Assembly (NCBI RefSeq): GCF_001680005.1
Contig: NC_033565.1
Coordinates: forward strand, 1,345,501 to 1,409,500
Direction: 5' to 3'
Origin: Plasmodium coatneyi
Lineage: Eukaryota; Apicomplexa; Aconoidasida; Haemosporida; Plasmodiidae
DNA: 64,000 bases
The position numbers and the translations under genes were made by a program. The notes below the pieces were generated by a model that worked only from the letters and a program-made list of their open reading frames with translations, was not told where the DNA came from and searched no databases. How positions within the stretch are numbered: position 1 is the first letter of the stretch; each line of letters starts with the position of its first letter. This document shows positions 51,760 to 63,101 of the stretch, piece after piece.

Positions 51760-52851
51760 CAATGGGGAGTGCATATATGGGAGGAGTAACAATCCCTGGT
51801 TCGTTACCACTCAGTTAGCAACCATGGGTTCCAAATTGCAAATCACATGAACAACACTGTCCGAGAGGGACTCTCCAGTGAAACTGGTAACTCGGGAGTT
51901 CCGCTCCTTCGCCGCAGTTGTCACGTTTGATATGTGTAAGCATGCGTAAATATGTATCTACACATGCATGTGTTTTTTTTTTTTTTTTTTTTTTTTTTGC
52001 CGTTTTAGTTATATGCGCAAAGAGAGCAATAATAAGTAAAAAGGAAATTGGGACACCATCGAATGGGGCGTAGGTACCTCCGAGGCCTGCCAATTTACGC
52101 GCAGGGATAGTCAGTTTTGTGTGAACAAGTCAAGGAGTAACCCTCCAGGGGCAGCGCCAAGTGCTCATGTGAATGTGTATTCCCCATTTGGAAATTATCC
52201 ACATGTTGGGAGTTTCTCCCCCCCATTACCCACACACTGTCTAAAATAGACCCTCCTAAAAACAGTGCAATCGTTCAAGCATGTAATTAAGCGGTCGAAC
52301 ATATTTATTTGTTTTCTCGGGGATGTAACTCCTAAATGAGTTCGCCCCCTGGATAAGGGAAACTGTTCATGTGTTAATCTGTTCGGTGTTGTTACTATGG
52401 AGTTAGTTAGCTAGATAATTAGCTGCTTTTTTTTTTTTTTTTTTTTTATCTGTTCATAAAAAAGTGGAAAAAAAAAAAAAAAAATGGCTAGCTGAGTAGC
52501 CAAAATGAAGCAAGCAGAATGGGGAAAGAAACGACATTTTCGCTACTCCTGCGGTGTTGCAAAGCTTGACAGCAGACATACTCTTAACAGCGTAATATTA
52601 AAAACGGTTTTAATTTTGAAAAAATGAAAAGACAACACTTCAACTTTCAATTTACTTATTTCGCCATGTTAACAAAAAGTTATCGAAAAGTAGATCGAAA
52701 AAAGGTAGGACAGACAGGACTGTCCTTTTATTTTTTTTTTCTCCTGGCGTGTACTGCATTGGCATACAGACTTTCACTCGTTCTGATTGGTACCATTTAA
52801 AAAAAAAAAATAATAAAATAATAATAGTAACCCCACGTTATAGTCGGTATA
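51760..52851. other. Spacer SUB1-ProM to PIMMS2
   Basis: 1.1 kb. T run at 51973-51998, T and A runs near 52424-52447 and 52468-52483, and a weak palindrome relic (GTGAACAAGTCAAGG) near 52120. No gene seen. Confidence 0.6.
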
Positions 52852-55578
52852 ATGATGCTTTCAAAGGAAAGACACCGACATGTAGGGGTTGCTACAATTT
52901 TTTTTCACATCATTGCATTGTTACTGTTTAGTGGAGATGGGACAGTCCACTGGTACAGAAGGGGAAGTGAGCTTCTTCAGCGAACTATGAATGGGAGAGT
53001 CCTTCAGGAGGGTCAAGTTGGCAGCATACCAAATGTATTACACAATTATAGTAAGACGAATTTGAGCACTCCCAGTTTCGTTCAGGTGAAACTGAAAGAC
53101 AGTCACGATAGGAAGATCAGGAAAGGGGGGTCCACCACTCCGGAGGGAAATTACCGCATCCCTAATTGTGACGACACAGATGGAAGTTCTAATTTTTTTA
53201 AAAAATTCTACAGGTCGATGAAAGCCCTCGTAGGAATTACATCACATGACACAAGGTGGTGTTTAAAGTATGAGAAGTACAGAAGGTTTAAACAGCACCT
53301 TGTCTACATGGTACAGAGAAACCTATCCGTTGGGAAGACACGCGTTTGCCTAATTGACACAGGAGTTGATCAGCAGGATGAGGTAGTAGGACAATTTGTG
53401 AGAATATACAGGGGGGAACACAACGAAGGGGAAGACACCCAGTACGATGGAATAAACACGGAAAGGTGTAACCAGGAAAATTATGCCAGCTGCCAATCCA
53501 GCGATGTGGATGACGTAGACATGCACGGGACGTTTATAGCCAACACTGTAATTAGGAGGGATTTATTGATAAAGAGGGAAACGTACAAAAGGGACGTCGA
53601 ACTTATTGTGTGCAAAGCGTTTGAAGATAGGGAGAGGACGAACTCGCATTTGGTGCCCCTCATAAAATGTTTGGAACATTGCAAAGAGAGGGGGGCCAAA
53701 GTGATCCACGTGGGGTATAATGTGCAGGGGGAGAGCGAAAAGTTGGTGGAAGTCATGCATGAATTGGAACGGGCCCAAATTGTTGTGGTGTCACCATCTC
53801 TTCAGGTGTACAATGGTGAAGGGGGGGAGTCTTCCACGCAGAAAATGTACCCCTCCTCCTTCGCAGACACTTTTGAAAACGTCTTTTCCGTGGGTGCCCT
53901 GAGGAACTCTCCCCAGGGGGGGCTGGCCCCCATCTCGGGTAACGCCAATCCAACGGGGGAACAATTACACAAGAGGGAAAATACAACTCTGTTTAGCTTC
54001 TCATATGGCAAGACCTTTCCATTTGGGAGGAGCCCCTCCTCGATGGTGGAAGACGGACTAGGGTACGCATCGGCCGATTTTGTAAGCACCCTAGTGATGA
54101 TTCTTAACGTCAACCCTAAGTTATCTGTCAGCAGAATGAGGCACATTTTGAAAAGATCCATGGTGAAGAGGAGTGAACTGAAGGGGCTCTCCAAGTGGGG
54201 TGGCTATATCGACCTGTTTAAAGTGATTGAGGCGACGTTAAAGGAGAGGAATGAACTGTTAAAAAGGTTCCTACGAAAGATGGACGTGGATCTGGGGGAA
54301 GAAGTAACAAGTAGCAGCTTCAGGGGGGATCTATCCAAAGGTGGGTTGACAGGAAACCTTTGGGATTGGGCTGAGAGACCTCCCACTGATGAGGAACGGC
54401 CCAGCTTTGGTGAATCTATCACGGGGGAGGTGACCCCACGTTTAAACGTTGCGTCGGACGAGGGGGAAGAAGTGACTAGCCGTTTGGAAGACCAACTCAT
54501 ATTCCCACAACGCAGTGGTGAAATGGAACAGATGGAAAGGCAACTAGGAGGTGAAGCGATGAGCGGGTTAGACCCGGAGGAGGATGAGGAGGGAAACGAC
54601 CTGGGCTACTACGACGTGGAACACTACGATATGGATGTTATTTCCCAAAAGAAGGAAGATTTTTCCGATGAGGTGGCCACTCTAAGTGAAGACCCCCCCA
54701 GTGACACCACCTACAGTAGTATGTACAATGATGAGGAGGATGTCTATCTGCCTGATGAGGAAAACAAATCGTTTTATGAAGACACGGGAGGAGTGCCAGT
54801 GCCAGTGGAAGAGGGGGTGTCGAGTCTCCCTTTGGGTTTCTCCTTTTTGGAAAATCACACCAGTGATTGGGGAAGTGTACTACCTGCACATCGTAGCAAC
54901 GAACGGGTGCAAGTGTATGGATCTGGTGAAGGTACCTCTCTTCCTCTGAACCGTAGATCTGAGGGCGAAAGTGGTTTCCCAGAAAGGTGGGATGAACTGG
55001 GTACACACGCAATGAATGAGGAAGACAGTGATGAGCGTCACCACGGCCAAGCTGATTGGCTGACTCAGAGGAAAGGAACTAAATACGTAGATGACCCTGC
55101 ATACGATGCGGGTAAGATGTATGGGAATTCACCGGAGGGTATTCCAGAAAGGGAGTTATTACGCGCTGACTGGGGGTTGTCAACACCATCCTTGTCGAGG
55201 TGGGATCGAAGCGGGGAGACATCCCCATGGAGAGATGAAAGTGAGGGGTATGCTTTTTCTCCCGAGGATGACACCAATTGGGGGGAGAAGCATGCTAGGA
55301 AGAGGCGAGCACTAGATGAACGGGGCAGAAGGCGAAGAAGATCCCGACGGGCAACGCCAAGGCAGAGGAGAAGGACCCCAACAAGAGGAAGAACTACGAG
55401 GAGGTTAACAAAGAGGGAAGCAGCTCTGGTGCGAAGAAATGAACAAACTAGAAAGAGCAGAAATTATAATGCTATGAGGTCTCGGAGAAGTGGTAATTAT
55501 GGTAACATTCCGGAGCGTGGAAAAGCGGTGCCGACCTCTGCGCCAAAGATGCCACGCGTAGTTATGCGAAGGAGGTAA
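52852..55578 (+). CDS. PIMMS2: Degenerate subtilisin-like protein, PIMMS2/SUB4 orthologue
   Basis: 908 residues, ATG at 52852, with a hydrophobic signal segment (ATIFFHIIALLLF). The subtilisin-like domain spans about 160-470. Asp169 (CLIDTGVD) and His225 (DMHGTF) are kept. The oxyanion Asn is replaced (VVSPSL, Leu317), and the position of the nucleophile reads GLGYAS, with Gly404 where Ser stands in GTSMAS. This alignment is anchored by the following VNPKL and KWGGYIDLF blocks. It should therefore be inactive as a protease. Residues 480-810 are a long acidic, Asp/Glu/Ser/Gly-rich region; from about 812 the tail is extremely Arg-rich. The P. berghei orthologue PIMMS2 is an ookinete protein needed for efficient midgut invasion. 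Third gene of the tandem array. Confidence 0.85.
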   Translation: MMLSKERHRHVGVATIFFHIIALLLFSGDGTVHWYRRGSELLQRTMNGRVLQEGQVGSIPNVLHNYSKTNLSTPSFVQVKLKDSHDRKIRKGGSTTPEGNYRIPNCDDTDGSSNFFKKFYRSMKALVGITSHDTRWCLKYEKYRRFKQHLVYMVQRNLSVGKTRVCLIDTGVDQQDEVVGQFVRIYRGEHNEGEDTQYDGINTERCNQENYASCQSSDVDDVDMHGTFIANTVIRRDLLIKRETYKRDVELIVCKAFEDRERTNSHLVPLIKCLEHCKERGAKVIHVGYNVQGESEKLVEVMHELERAQIVVVSPSLQVYNGEGGESSTQKMYPSSFADTFENVFSVGALRNSPQGGLAPISGNANPTGEQLHKRENTTLFSFSYGKTFPFGRSPSSMVEDGLGYASADFVSTLVMILNVNPKLSVSRMRHILKRSMVKRSELKGLSKWGGYIDLFKVIEATLKERNELLKRFLRKMDVDLGEEVTSSSFRGDLSKGGLTGNLWDWAERPPTDEERPSFGESITGEVTPRLNVASDEGEEVTSRLEDQLIFPQRSGEMEQMERQLGGEAMSGLDPEEDEEGNDLGYYDVEHYDMDVISQKKEDFSDEVATLSEDPPSDTTYSSMYNDEEDVYLPDEENKSFYEDTGGVPVPVEEGVSSLPLGFSFLENHTSDWGSVLPAHRSNERVQVYGSGEGTSLPLNRRSEGESGFPERWDELGTHAMNEEDSDERHHGQADWLTQRKGTKYVDDPAYDAGKMYGNSPEGIPERELLRADWGLSTPSLSRWDRSGETSPWRDESEGYAFSPEDDTNWGEKHARKRRALDERGRRRRRSRRATPRQRRRTPTRGRTTRRLTKREAALVRRNEQTRKSRNYNAMRSRRSGNYGNIPERGKAVPTSAPKMPRVVMRRR

Positions 55579-57103
55579 AGCACACCACACGTCACCCACC
55601 AGAAGGGGTTTCCCCTGCAGAAGGGGGATACCCTTGCGGTGGTGCAGAATGGGATGTGAGCCGAGGTTCAGCGGGTGGGTGCATGCCATGCGGACCATTC
55701 GTCTTTGTGTGTTCACTTGCGTACCGGTGTGCTGCACAGTGGTTTACTACGCAGTGGTGGTCTATGAACCCTTTCCCACCTGTGCGGTCATTAGCCCACT
55801 CGTTAAGTCGCTCCACTTTGTCCCCTTTTTTTTTTTTTTTTTTCTTAATTTTTTTCATTTTTTTTTTGTGCCAATTTAATTATACATACTCTTTTGCAAA
55901 TGCGAAATGGGTGTCCCTCATTTGTGGTTACCCTATGGGGTGAGCAAAGAGAGCGGAAAAGCGATACGCCACGTTGTGCCTTCGTTTGGCTCTTTCCCGC
56001 ACACATTGCGACTATGCGACTATGCGACTATGGGCGTTTTAACGGTAAATATGAACCTATGTCTATCTCACGTTAAGATAACATGGGGACATAAAGAGGA
56101 AGGTGCACCTAACACATGCAGGGCAACAACAAAAAAAAGTATCCCACTCAACTGCAAGGAGAAGAACGCTTTTCCCTTTATGAGGAGCTAAAATGGGAGT
56201 AAGCCAGGGAAAAAATATATATATGTATATATAAATATATATATATTTTTTAGTGGGTAGTTCTACGTAGGGGAAATCTTGCTTCTAAGGTGTAAGAATG
56301 ATGACCCCCTGGTTGGGTTCCCCTTTCGGTTGGGTTTACATACACCTTGCGCATCTTTTGGGAAATCTAAAATAGGTGTGCACATGCATGGTGGGAAAAT
56401 TGGACGCTTGGAGATTTGCCAATTTCATTCTGTTGTTATGTAAGTGGGTTGAAGAAATCTGAGGGTTGGATCATCATTGGTCATGCGTCATGGGTGGTGG
56501 TGCTGCTGCCCAGCGTGTGCACACATCGGGCGGTGCTAAGGGGTGTATTCCTCGGACGTTTGTCATTTCAGGTGTGTAAGTGGAGTTGTGCTCTCCTGTA
56601 TTTCCGATTGCGCCCTTATTTTCCGCATCCCTGGGGAGGAAGCAAATCCCTAGTTGGTCTCTAAAACGCAGTGTGTAACAGATCATGCTTCCCGGCAATT
56701 TTTTTTTTTTTTCCCCCTTCACATTTTGTGTTTATTTTTTAGTTTATTTTTTCATGAAATGGTAAGGAGAGGAATTTTTTTTTTTTTTTTTTCACCCATT
56801 ACACGAATGTTAAAAAAGATCAAACAGTAGAATGTGCTGAACGATGGTTACACTGCCGTAGTCCTGGCCGATGTTTGTTTCAGGGGTTATCGCAGCAGTC
56901 TGGGTGGTTATAACTGCCTAGTTGATTAGAGGCAGTAGTATGATCTGTTGGGAACTGAATCGTTTCCCCCCCTTTTCATTTACGTCCAACCGGTTCAGCT
57001 AAACCAGAATGTGTTTATACCCACTTGGACACGTGCACAAGGGAAGAAAACCGAAATGCTCTCCCTCTTATTGAACTGCACCCCCCCCACCCGTGAAGGA
57101 AAA
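55579..57103. other. Spacer PIMMS2 to SUB3
   Basis: 1.5 kb with T runs at 55830-55846 and 56775-56792, a TA-rich block at 56215-56250 and an 8-bp triplicate at 56008-56031. The SUB3 leader is included. No gene seen. Confidence 0.6.
56008..56031 (+). repeat. 8-bp unit repeated three times
   Basis: GCGACTAT repeated three times without change, in the spacer upstream of SUB3. Confidence 0.8.
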
Positions 57104-58921
57104 ATGACCATTAGAAAGTACCACTACGCCTTCGTTTGTTTTCTCATCTTCGGGATGGTAGAGAATGTGCCTATTCAATACAGAAGACACCACCTGCATG
57201 ATGTAACGACGAGGAGAAAACATCGAACTGATGGTGGTGACTGTGGAGAGGGGGGAGGAGACAGTCTAATTTACTTCCAGGGGAGGGTTTTACGTGGGGT
57301 GTCTCCTGAAGTGCTCACGGGGGGGGAATTTCAAAGGGGGGTCGATTCTTCCTGGCCGCCTCCTCCCTCTGCCTATTCCCTCCCACAAGGGGATCACCTT
57401 CCCCCGGAGGATCAACACCACTTGGACGAAGTACTATCCAAAGTGAGGAAAAAAAAAATGATAATAAAATTTAAACCACAGGAAAACGGAGCGCAGTCCG
57501 CTCTGATGCAACAGAACATGGTGAATGTATTGGGGTCCTGTGGGAAAGTGAAGAAGCTGAGCCACATAGACCTTTACCTCTATGAGGTCTTTTCAAATAT
57601 CAACGAGAAAGTGCTAAAGAATTGCCTGCGGGTGTTGACCAGTGGGCACATGCTGGTCGAGCAGGACTTTGAGATACATCCCGTCGAGGAGGGGGGCTGC
57701 ACGAAAAGCACGGGTGGCCTTATCCCAATCGGAGCGATTGTTGACCACGCCCCCGTTAGGAATGGAGAGAACTTACGCAACCACCGTGGCACCTTTCAGC
57801 TGAACAATCAGATGGCGTTTAAAAACTTTTTGAGCAGACTTAAAAGTGATTGCAAGGGGACGAACATCATTAAGGGGTATGACCAAACGAAGATGAAGGA
57901 AGGGACGGAGTTGTCTGAGCCTCACGAACAGAATGACGTAAACGTGTGCATCGTGGATACGGGGGTTGATTACAACCACCGGGATTTGCGGGGCAACGTT
58001 GTTCATGTGCTGCATGGGCGGGATGTTGGAGGGGATCAGAACGTCGAGGGGGACGACAGTGGTGGGGATGGCAACAGCGGGGATGCTAGCACCGTGGAAG
58101 GAAGTGCAGTAGACGAAGCTGATCGGAGTGACCGTGGTGACCACCCAGGCGGAATGGACAACCACGGGCACGGGACGTTCATAGCGGGGATCATTGCAGG
58201 GAATTCGGAACGAGAAAACCACGGGATCAAAGGAATTTCTAGGAGAGCTAAACTAACCATATGCAAGGCGCTGAACAGTAAGAACGCCGGATTCGTTAGC
58301 GATATTTTAAAGTGCTTTAATTTTTGTGCATCGAAAGAGGCAAGAATTATTAACGCAAGTTTTGCCAGCACAAAGAATTACCTATCCCTATTTGAAGCGT
58401 TGAAGACGCTGGAGGAGAAAAGCATCCTCGTCGTTTCATCATCCGGCAACTGTTGCCCCACAGCCGAATCGAAGAACGCGTTTCCAGAGTGTAATTTAGA
58501 TGTGAAGAAAGTGTACCCTACGGCTTATTCTAAGAAGCTACGTAACCTCATCACCGTTTCGAATATGATTCAGCAGGAAAATGGGGAAATGACTTTATCT
58601 CCTGATTCTTGCTATAGTGCCAAGTATGTCCACTTGGCTGCCCCAGGAGATAACATAATTTCTACCTTCCCAAGGAATAGGTATGCCATAAGCAGCGGTT
58701 CGTCGTTTTCCGCTGCTGTGGTTACTGGTTTGGCTGCCCTGGTGCTTTCGATTAATGCTCGTTTGAGTTTCGAGGAGGTGATTCGCCTGTTGCGGGAGTC
58801 CATTGTGGAAACGGAGTCCCTTCGGAGTAAGGTGAAGTGGGGGGGCTTCCTCGACGTGCACCACTTGGTTAGCGCAACTATTGCTCTTTCGGGAGGGGGG
58901 GTTAAAACAGCCAAGGAGTGA
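57104..58921 (+). CDS. SUB3: Subtilisin-like protease 3 (SUB3)
   Basis: 605 residues from ATG 57104, chosen because it puts MTIRKYHYAFVCFLIFGMV as a normal signal peptide and has an AAAA context before the ATG. An ATG at 57056 would add 16 residues; the open-frame start at 56948 is TTG. A propeptide-like region lies at about 100-205 (KMIIKFKPQENG, then HIDLYLYEVFSNINEKVLKN). The catalytic domain keeps all four key residues: Asp285 (CIVDTGVDYNH), His356 (NHGHGTF), Asn449 (SSSGNC) and Ser534 (SSGSSFSAA). Between Asp and His there is a Gly/Asp/Ser-rich insertion of about 45 residues. SUB3 is the third active-type Plasmodium subtilase and is not known to be essential in blood stages. Last of the four-gene array. 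Confidence 0.9.
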   Translation: MTIRKYHYAFVCFLIFGMVENVPIQYRRHHLHDVTTRRKHRTDGGDCGEGGGDSLIYFQGRVLRGVSPEVLTGGEFQRGVDSSWPPPPSAYSLPQGDHLPPEDQHHLDEVLSKVRKKKMIIKFKPQENGAQSALMQQNMVNVLGSCGKVKKLSHIDLYLYEVFSNINEKVLKNCLRVLTSGHMLVEQDFEIHPVEEGGCTKSTGGLIPIGAIVDHAPVRNGENLRNHRGTFQLNNQMAFKNFLSRLKSDCKGTNIIKGYDQTKMKEGTELSEPHEQNDVNVCIVDTGVDYNHRDLRGNVVHVLHGRDVGGDQNVEGDDSGGDGNSGDASTVEGSAVDEADRSDRGDHPGGMDNHGHGTFIAGIIAGNSERENHGIKGISRRAKLTICKALNSKNAGFVSDILKCFNFCASKEARIINASFASTKNYLSLFEALKTLEEKSILVVSSSGNCCPTAESKNAFPECNLDVKKVYPTAYSKKLRNLITVSNMIQQENGEMTLSPDSCYSAKYVHLAAPGDNIISTFPRNRYAISSGSSFSAAVVTGLAALVLSINARLSFEEVIRLLRESIVETESLRSKVKWGGFLDVHHLVSATIALSGGGVKTAKE

Positions 58922-60865
58922 AGTCCTACCTACGGTGCCCACTCGGGCATCCATTTGGCTTACTTTTTTTTTTCTTTTTTTCGTCTTTGTTTTTGTGTTG
59001 ACTTTTTTGTTTTTGTCTGGCTCACTTTTCCGTGTGGGTTTATAACCCTTCTTGGGGCAGCGCGGCGGGAAGGACTCCTCCTACGCTCGTTCGGAATGAG
59101 CTGAAGGGAGTTCCTCGTTGGCCGCTCCACAGGTAGCCACGTATACTTATCTGCCAAGTTTTTCGTGTCAAAAATTCTTTCCTTTCCGAGTGGCAAAACA
59201 GGTGACAAACGTCACCTCAGGGGGAGGGGGTGAACTCCCCGCAATATGTAAAATGCTTGCCACGAAATAGAGAAAAAAAAAAAAAAAACCTACTGATGCT
59301 TTTACTACATTTTTTGTTTAACCCGTTTTAGTGCTCCTACACGTGTAGGAAAATTGCGCACTTTTTTGCGCCCCCTATTCGTGGCATTCTTGCGGCATTT
59401 TTCCGCCATTTTGGGGAAAAGTGGGGATATAGGAAAAGTGCTTCATGTGGTATAGCGCCCTCAAAAAGAAAAAAAAAAACCGTTGACACATATATAATAC
59501 CCCAGGGAGGAAAAACGCATATCTCATAAGGTGATCCATAAAACGGTTTGCCACGTTATACAAATGCATATTTCCATTCATTGTTCCCTACCGCCAATTT
59601 GCACTGCCGCGGTGGAGATTTACCCGTTTCCCAACGGGGTGCTTGAAAGCTATGCTAAACAGAAAAAAAAAAAAAAAAAAATGCCCCCAAAGTAGCGCAA
59701 GCCATCCCCTTAAAGAACTAAAAAAAAAAAAAAAATGGATAAGCGACCAATACGTGGAGAGTAAAATAAGCCATATACACGCCTGGTGTCAACTTCTACA
59801 GGTTAACAAATGGGTGCAATAAAAAGGGTGGTTAAAGGTCTTGTGCGTGTCCCCCCCGCCCCCGCTTGATGCCTCTCTTTCTGAAATACCGTCGTTCACG
59901 CATATTCAACTCTGCAAAAAAAAAAATAAAATAAAATAAAAATAAGGAAAAGGAAAAGGAAAAGGAAAACGGCTCAGTGGGGACAAGTACGCAGAAGGAA
60001 TAATGAACAAACGAATTAATGCATAAACGAATGGCTAATTTTAGTGAGTGCTCTTCCGGCATACGTAGAGGGCAATCGTAAATGTTGCGCGCACGTGTTA
60101 AACGCAATGCACGCGCTGAACAACATATGTAGCAGTAACACCTGCTCTTTACGCGTACCTTTTTTTGTATTCCCCATCGCACGCCCCTTATTTGAAGGCA
60201 TAAAAAAACTGCATACACAAGGAAAAAAAAAAAAAAAAAAAAAAACAGAAGAAAAAGAAGAGGAAAAGAACGCTTCTTTTTGTAAACGCTGCAAAACAGC
60301 TAAATTATTATATATATATATTTATATGTATATATTTTTTTTTTATTCCCTTCGACAACACTGAAAACAACAAAAGGATCCTTTTCGCGCGTTACTCCCT
60401 TGGGCAGTGAACGACTGACATACATTTTTTCGCGAAAGCTGAATTTTGCTTCGAACGCAAATATAAAAAGATTCACAGGAGCGTGCATCGCGTTACTCCC
60501 CCCCCTTCTTTTTCTGTTCCAAAGGGAAGCCCCTTCGAAGTTTGCGAGGTAAGGTGAGCAGTGGATGCTCTGATCGCTGTGATTGATATGATCGCGGTGA
60601 TTTCTGTGGTTGGCGTGATTTTTGGCCTGCGCGGCGAGGAGGGAAAATACGCCGTGGCCTGCCAAACAATCCTTGAAAAAATTTCCTTGCGCAATTACGC
60701 ATGGTTGGCTACGTACAGTGTTAAGCCCCTGTAGAGATATGCATATTTCAGTTGGCCCGCTTGTTGGCGTCAACTCTTCGTACAGTGAAGCGGGTACTTC
60801 ACCTGTTCGTTGTATGTTCACTGATTAACTGATTAACGGATTGATGCCCCCCCTTGCAGCACCCA
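58922..60865. other. Spacer SUB3 to RPL4, including the RPL4 leader
   Basis: 1.9 kb with A runs at 59273-59288, 59661-59680, 59720-59735 and 60222-60245, an AAGGAA repeat near 59945-59970 and a TA tract at 60303-60335. The 5' UTR intron of RPL4 is listed separately. No other gene seen. Confidence 0.55.
60549..60859 (+). other. Probable 5' UTR intron of RPL4
   Basis: Donor GCGAG|GTAAGG at 60549 and acceptor CCCCCCTTGCAG ending at 60859, only six bases before the RPL4 ATG. Ribosomal protein genes in this genus often carry an intron at or near the start codon. No coding sequence precedes it. Confidence 0.6.
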
Positions 60866-62101
60866 ATGGCGACCGTGAGACCCGTGGCGAACGTGTATAG
60901 CACGAGCAGCAAGCAGGTGGTTGGAGAGGTGGAAATTCCTGTGGTGTTTCAAACACCCATAAGGAGTGACCTCGTGCAGGAAGTTTTTAAGAACGTATCG
61001 AAGAACAGAAGACACCCATACGCAGTAAAGTTGGAGGCAGGGTATGAAACATCTGCTGAATCATGGGGAACAGGAAGAGCAGTGGCAAGAATTCCCAGGG
61101 TACCAGGAGGAGGAACCCACAGAGCAGGACAAGGAGCCTTTGGAAATATGTGTAGAGGTGGAGGGATGTTTAACCCAACGAAGATATGGAGAAGGTGGGG
61201 AAGGAAAGTAAACCTGAAGGAGAAGCGTTACGCGGTTTGTTCATCCATTGCAGCTAGTGGTGTTACATCGTTGGTCCTAGCGAGAGGACATAGAATCTCC
61301 AACATTAAGGAAGTACCACTGGTAGTTAGCGATGACATGGAATCCATTAGCAAGACGAAAGATGCGCTGAAATTTCTAATAACTTTAGGACTGAAAGATG
61401 AAGTGAACAGACTAATTAAGTCCAAAAAGATTAGAGCTGGAAAAGGAAAAATGAGAAATAGGAAATACCGAATGAGGAACGGCCCTCTCATTATATACAA
61501 CAAAGATTCTGGCGTGAAAAAAGCCTTTAGAAATATCCCTGGAGTTGATTTGTGTAAGGTTACCAAGTTGAACTTGCTAAAGTTGGCCCCCGGTGGATCC
61601 ATTGGCAGACTATGCATTTGGAGTGAAAGCGCATTCAAACAGTTGGACGTAATGTATGGAAGGATCTACAAAAAGAATGTTACGAAAAAAAATTACATCC
61701 TACCAAAGTCTATTATGGCTAACTCAGATATCTACCGAATTATTAGCAGCGAACAGGTACAGGCAACCCTGCTGGCGAAGAAGAGACCCTGCAAGAAGAG
61801 ACTACAGAATAAGAACTCCCTCACGAACTTTGCCGTCAGATGTAGACTGAACCCGGCGTATAAGCTGCTCAGATCCCTTGCTATCATGAAAATGAAGAAG
61901 AGCATCGAAGCCAAGAAGAACAACAAGAAGGAACTCAGGGTTAAGAAGAAAATAGAGAAGAAGGAGCTGCAAAAGGTTAACCACGCCTACTACACCAGCA
62001 TTGCCAATTCGCTGAAACGCAAGAAGAAGAAGGAGGAGAAGAAAGCCAAATCGAAGAAAGACGCCGACAAGGCGCTCCTCCCCACGGCAGGGGATGAATA
62101 A
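60866..62101 (+). CDS. RPL4: 60S ribosomal protein L4 (uL4)
   Basis: 411 residues from ATG 60866 (MATVRPVANVYS). The open frame start at 60854 is TTG and follows the acceptor. The eukaryotic uL4 core is clear: SWGTGRAVARIPRVPGGGTH, RAGQGAFGNMCRGGGMFNPT, KRYAVCSSIAASGVTSLVLA, HRISNIKEVPLVV. The exposed loop and Lys-rich C-terminal extension (from about 330) reach the 60S surface. The length equals that expected for Plasmodium (about 411). Downstream of SUB3 and same strand. Confidence 0.96.
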   Translation: MATVRPVANVYSTSSKQVVGEVEIPVVFQTPIRSDLVQEVFKNVSKNRRHPYAVKLEAGYETSAESWGTGRAVARIPRVPGGGTHRAGQGAFGNMCRGGGMFNPTKIWRRWGRKVNLKEKRYAVCSSIAASGVTSLVLARGHRISNIKEVPLVVSDDMESISKTKDALKFLITLGLKDEVNRLIKSKKIRAGKGKMRNRKYRMRNGPLIIYNKDSGVKKAFRNIPGVDLCKVTKLNLLKLAPGGSIGRLCIWSESAFKQLDVMYGRIYKKNVTKKNYILPKSIMANSDIYRIISSEQVQATLLAKKRPCKKRLQNKNSLTNFAVRCRLNPAYKLLRSLAIMKMKKSIEAKKNNKKELRVKKKIEKKELQKVNHAYYTSIANSLKRKKKKEEKKAKSKKDADKALLPTAGDE

Positions 62102-63101
62102 GTGCCTATTACCGGGTACGCACTGTTCGGGGTGTGCATAACAGGAGGGAAAGAGGAATGATGGAAGAGAAAATATAAATGAGGAAAGATGAAGGAGAAG
62201 GAAATGCTCCCCATTAGGAGGGGACGCCCCGACTGGCAACGCTGCCCCCGCTCCCCCCGTCCGAATGCGACCATATCGATGCATATTTTTTTCTTTTTTT
62301 ATTCCTAGTTGGTAAATATATATGTATGTATATGCTGTATATATGTGTGGATTATTCATGCGCCCCTTTTTTTTTTTTTTTATCGCTCCATGTTGCTTTT
62401 TCTCGTGTGCGCCCTATTTTCTGCGCCGAGTTATTCTTTCACCACCTCTCTCCCCCTACATGGCACGTGCCACGTGCAACTTTAAAGACATTAATAACAG
62501 GAATGCTTGAATTTTTATTGCTTAAAATTATAACTGCGTTGTAATGGGGATTGAACCTTTTCGACGTGGCACTTTCTGGTTCCTACACACCGTGAGGAAC
62601 ATGGAAAAGGGGGGATAACACAGCATTATGTGTGTCAGCAGAGTTGCTATGGAGGCAATCACGGACGTAACGGCGAATAGGCGCTGTTGTTACGAATATT
62701 GAATGGACCGTGTCAACCTTGACCGGTACAGCCGTATTGGTACGTGGGCATGTAGCGCAAAAAATTGCACTTGAGCTATGAGAAAAAAGCGACCTCCATT
62801 TTTAGCGCAGTTAACGTTCAGTTGAATCGTTTGAAAATTTTTTTTTTTTTTTTTTTTTTTTTTCTCCTCTTTTTTGCAAGCGAATTGATAGGAACCTACA
62901 TGGACTGAATCTGCCCACGTATCAGCTGCATTAGTGAGGAGGCCTCCCCTTTTTTTTTTTTTACAACTTGTTTGGGCTAGAGTAACTATTCCAACCCTGT
63001 GACACACCCCATGTGTATCAGCCGAAACGTACAGGTTCACATGGATTGAGGTGTGCATGCACGCCCCGCCCTCCCTCGAGCAGCATACCCACTTCAAACA
63101 A
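62102..63101. other. Spacer RPL4 to the L51/S25-type gene
   Basis: 1 kb. TA-rich tract at 62316-62350, T runs at 62367-62381 and 62839-62863, and a shorter one near 62951. No gene seen. Confidence 0.6.
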
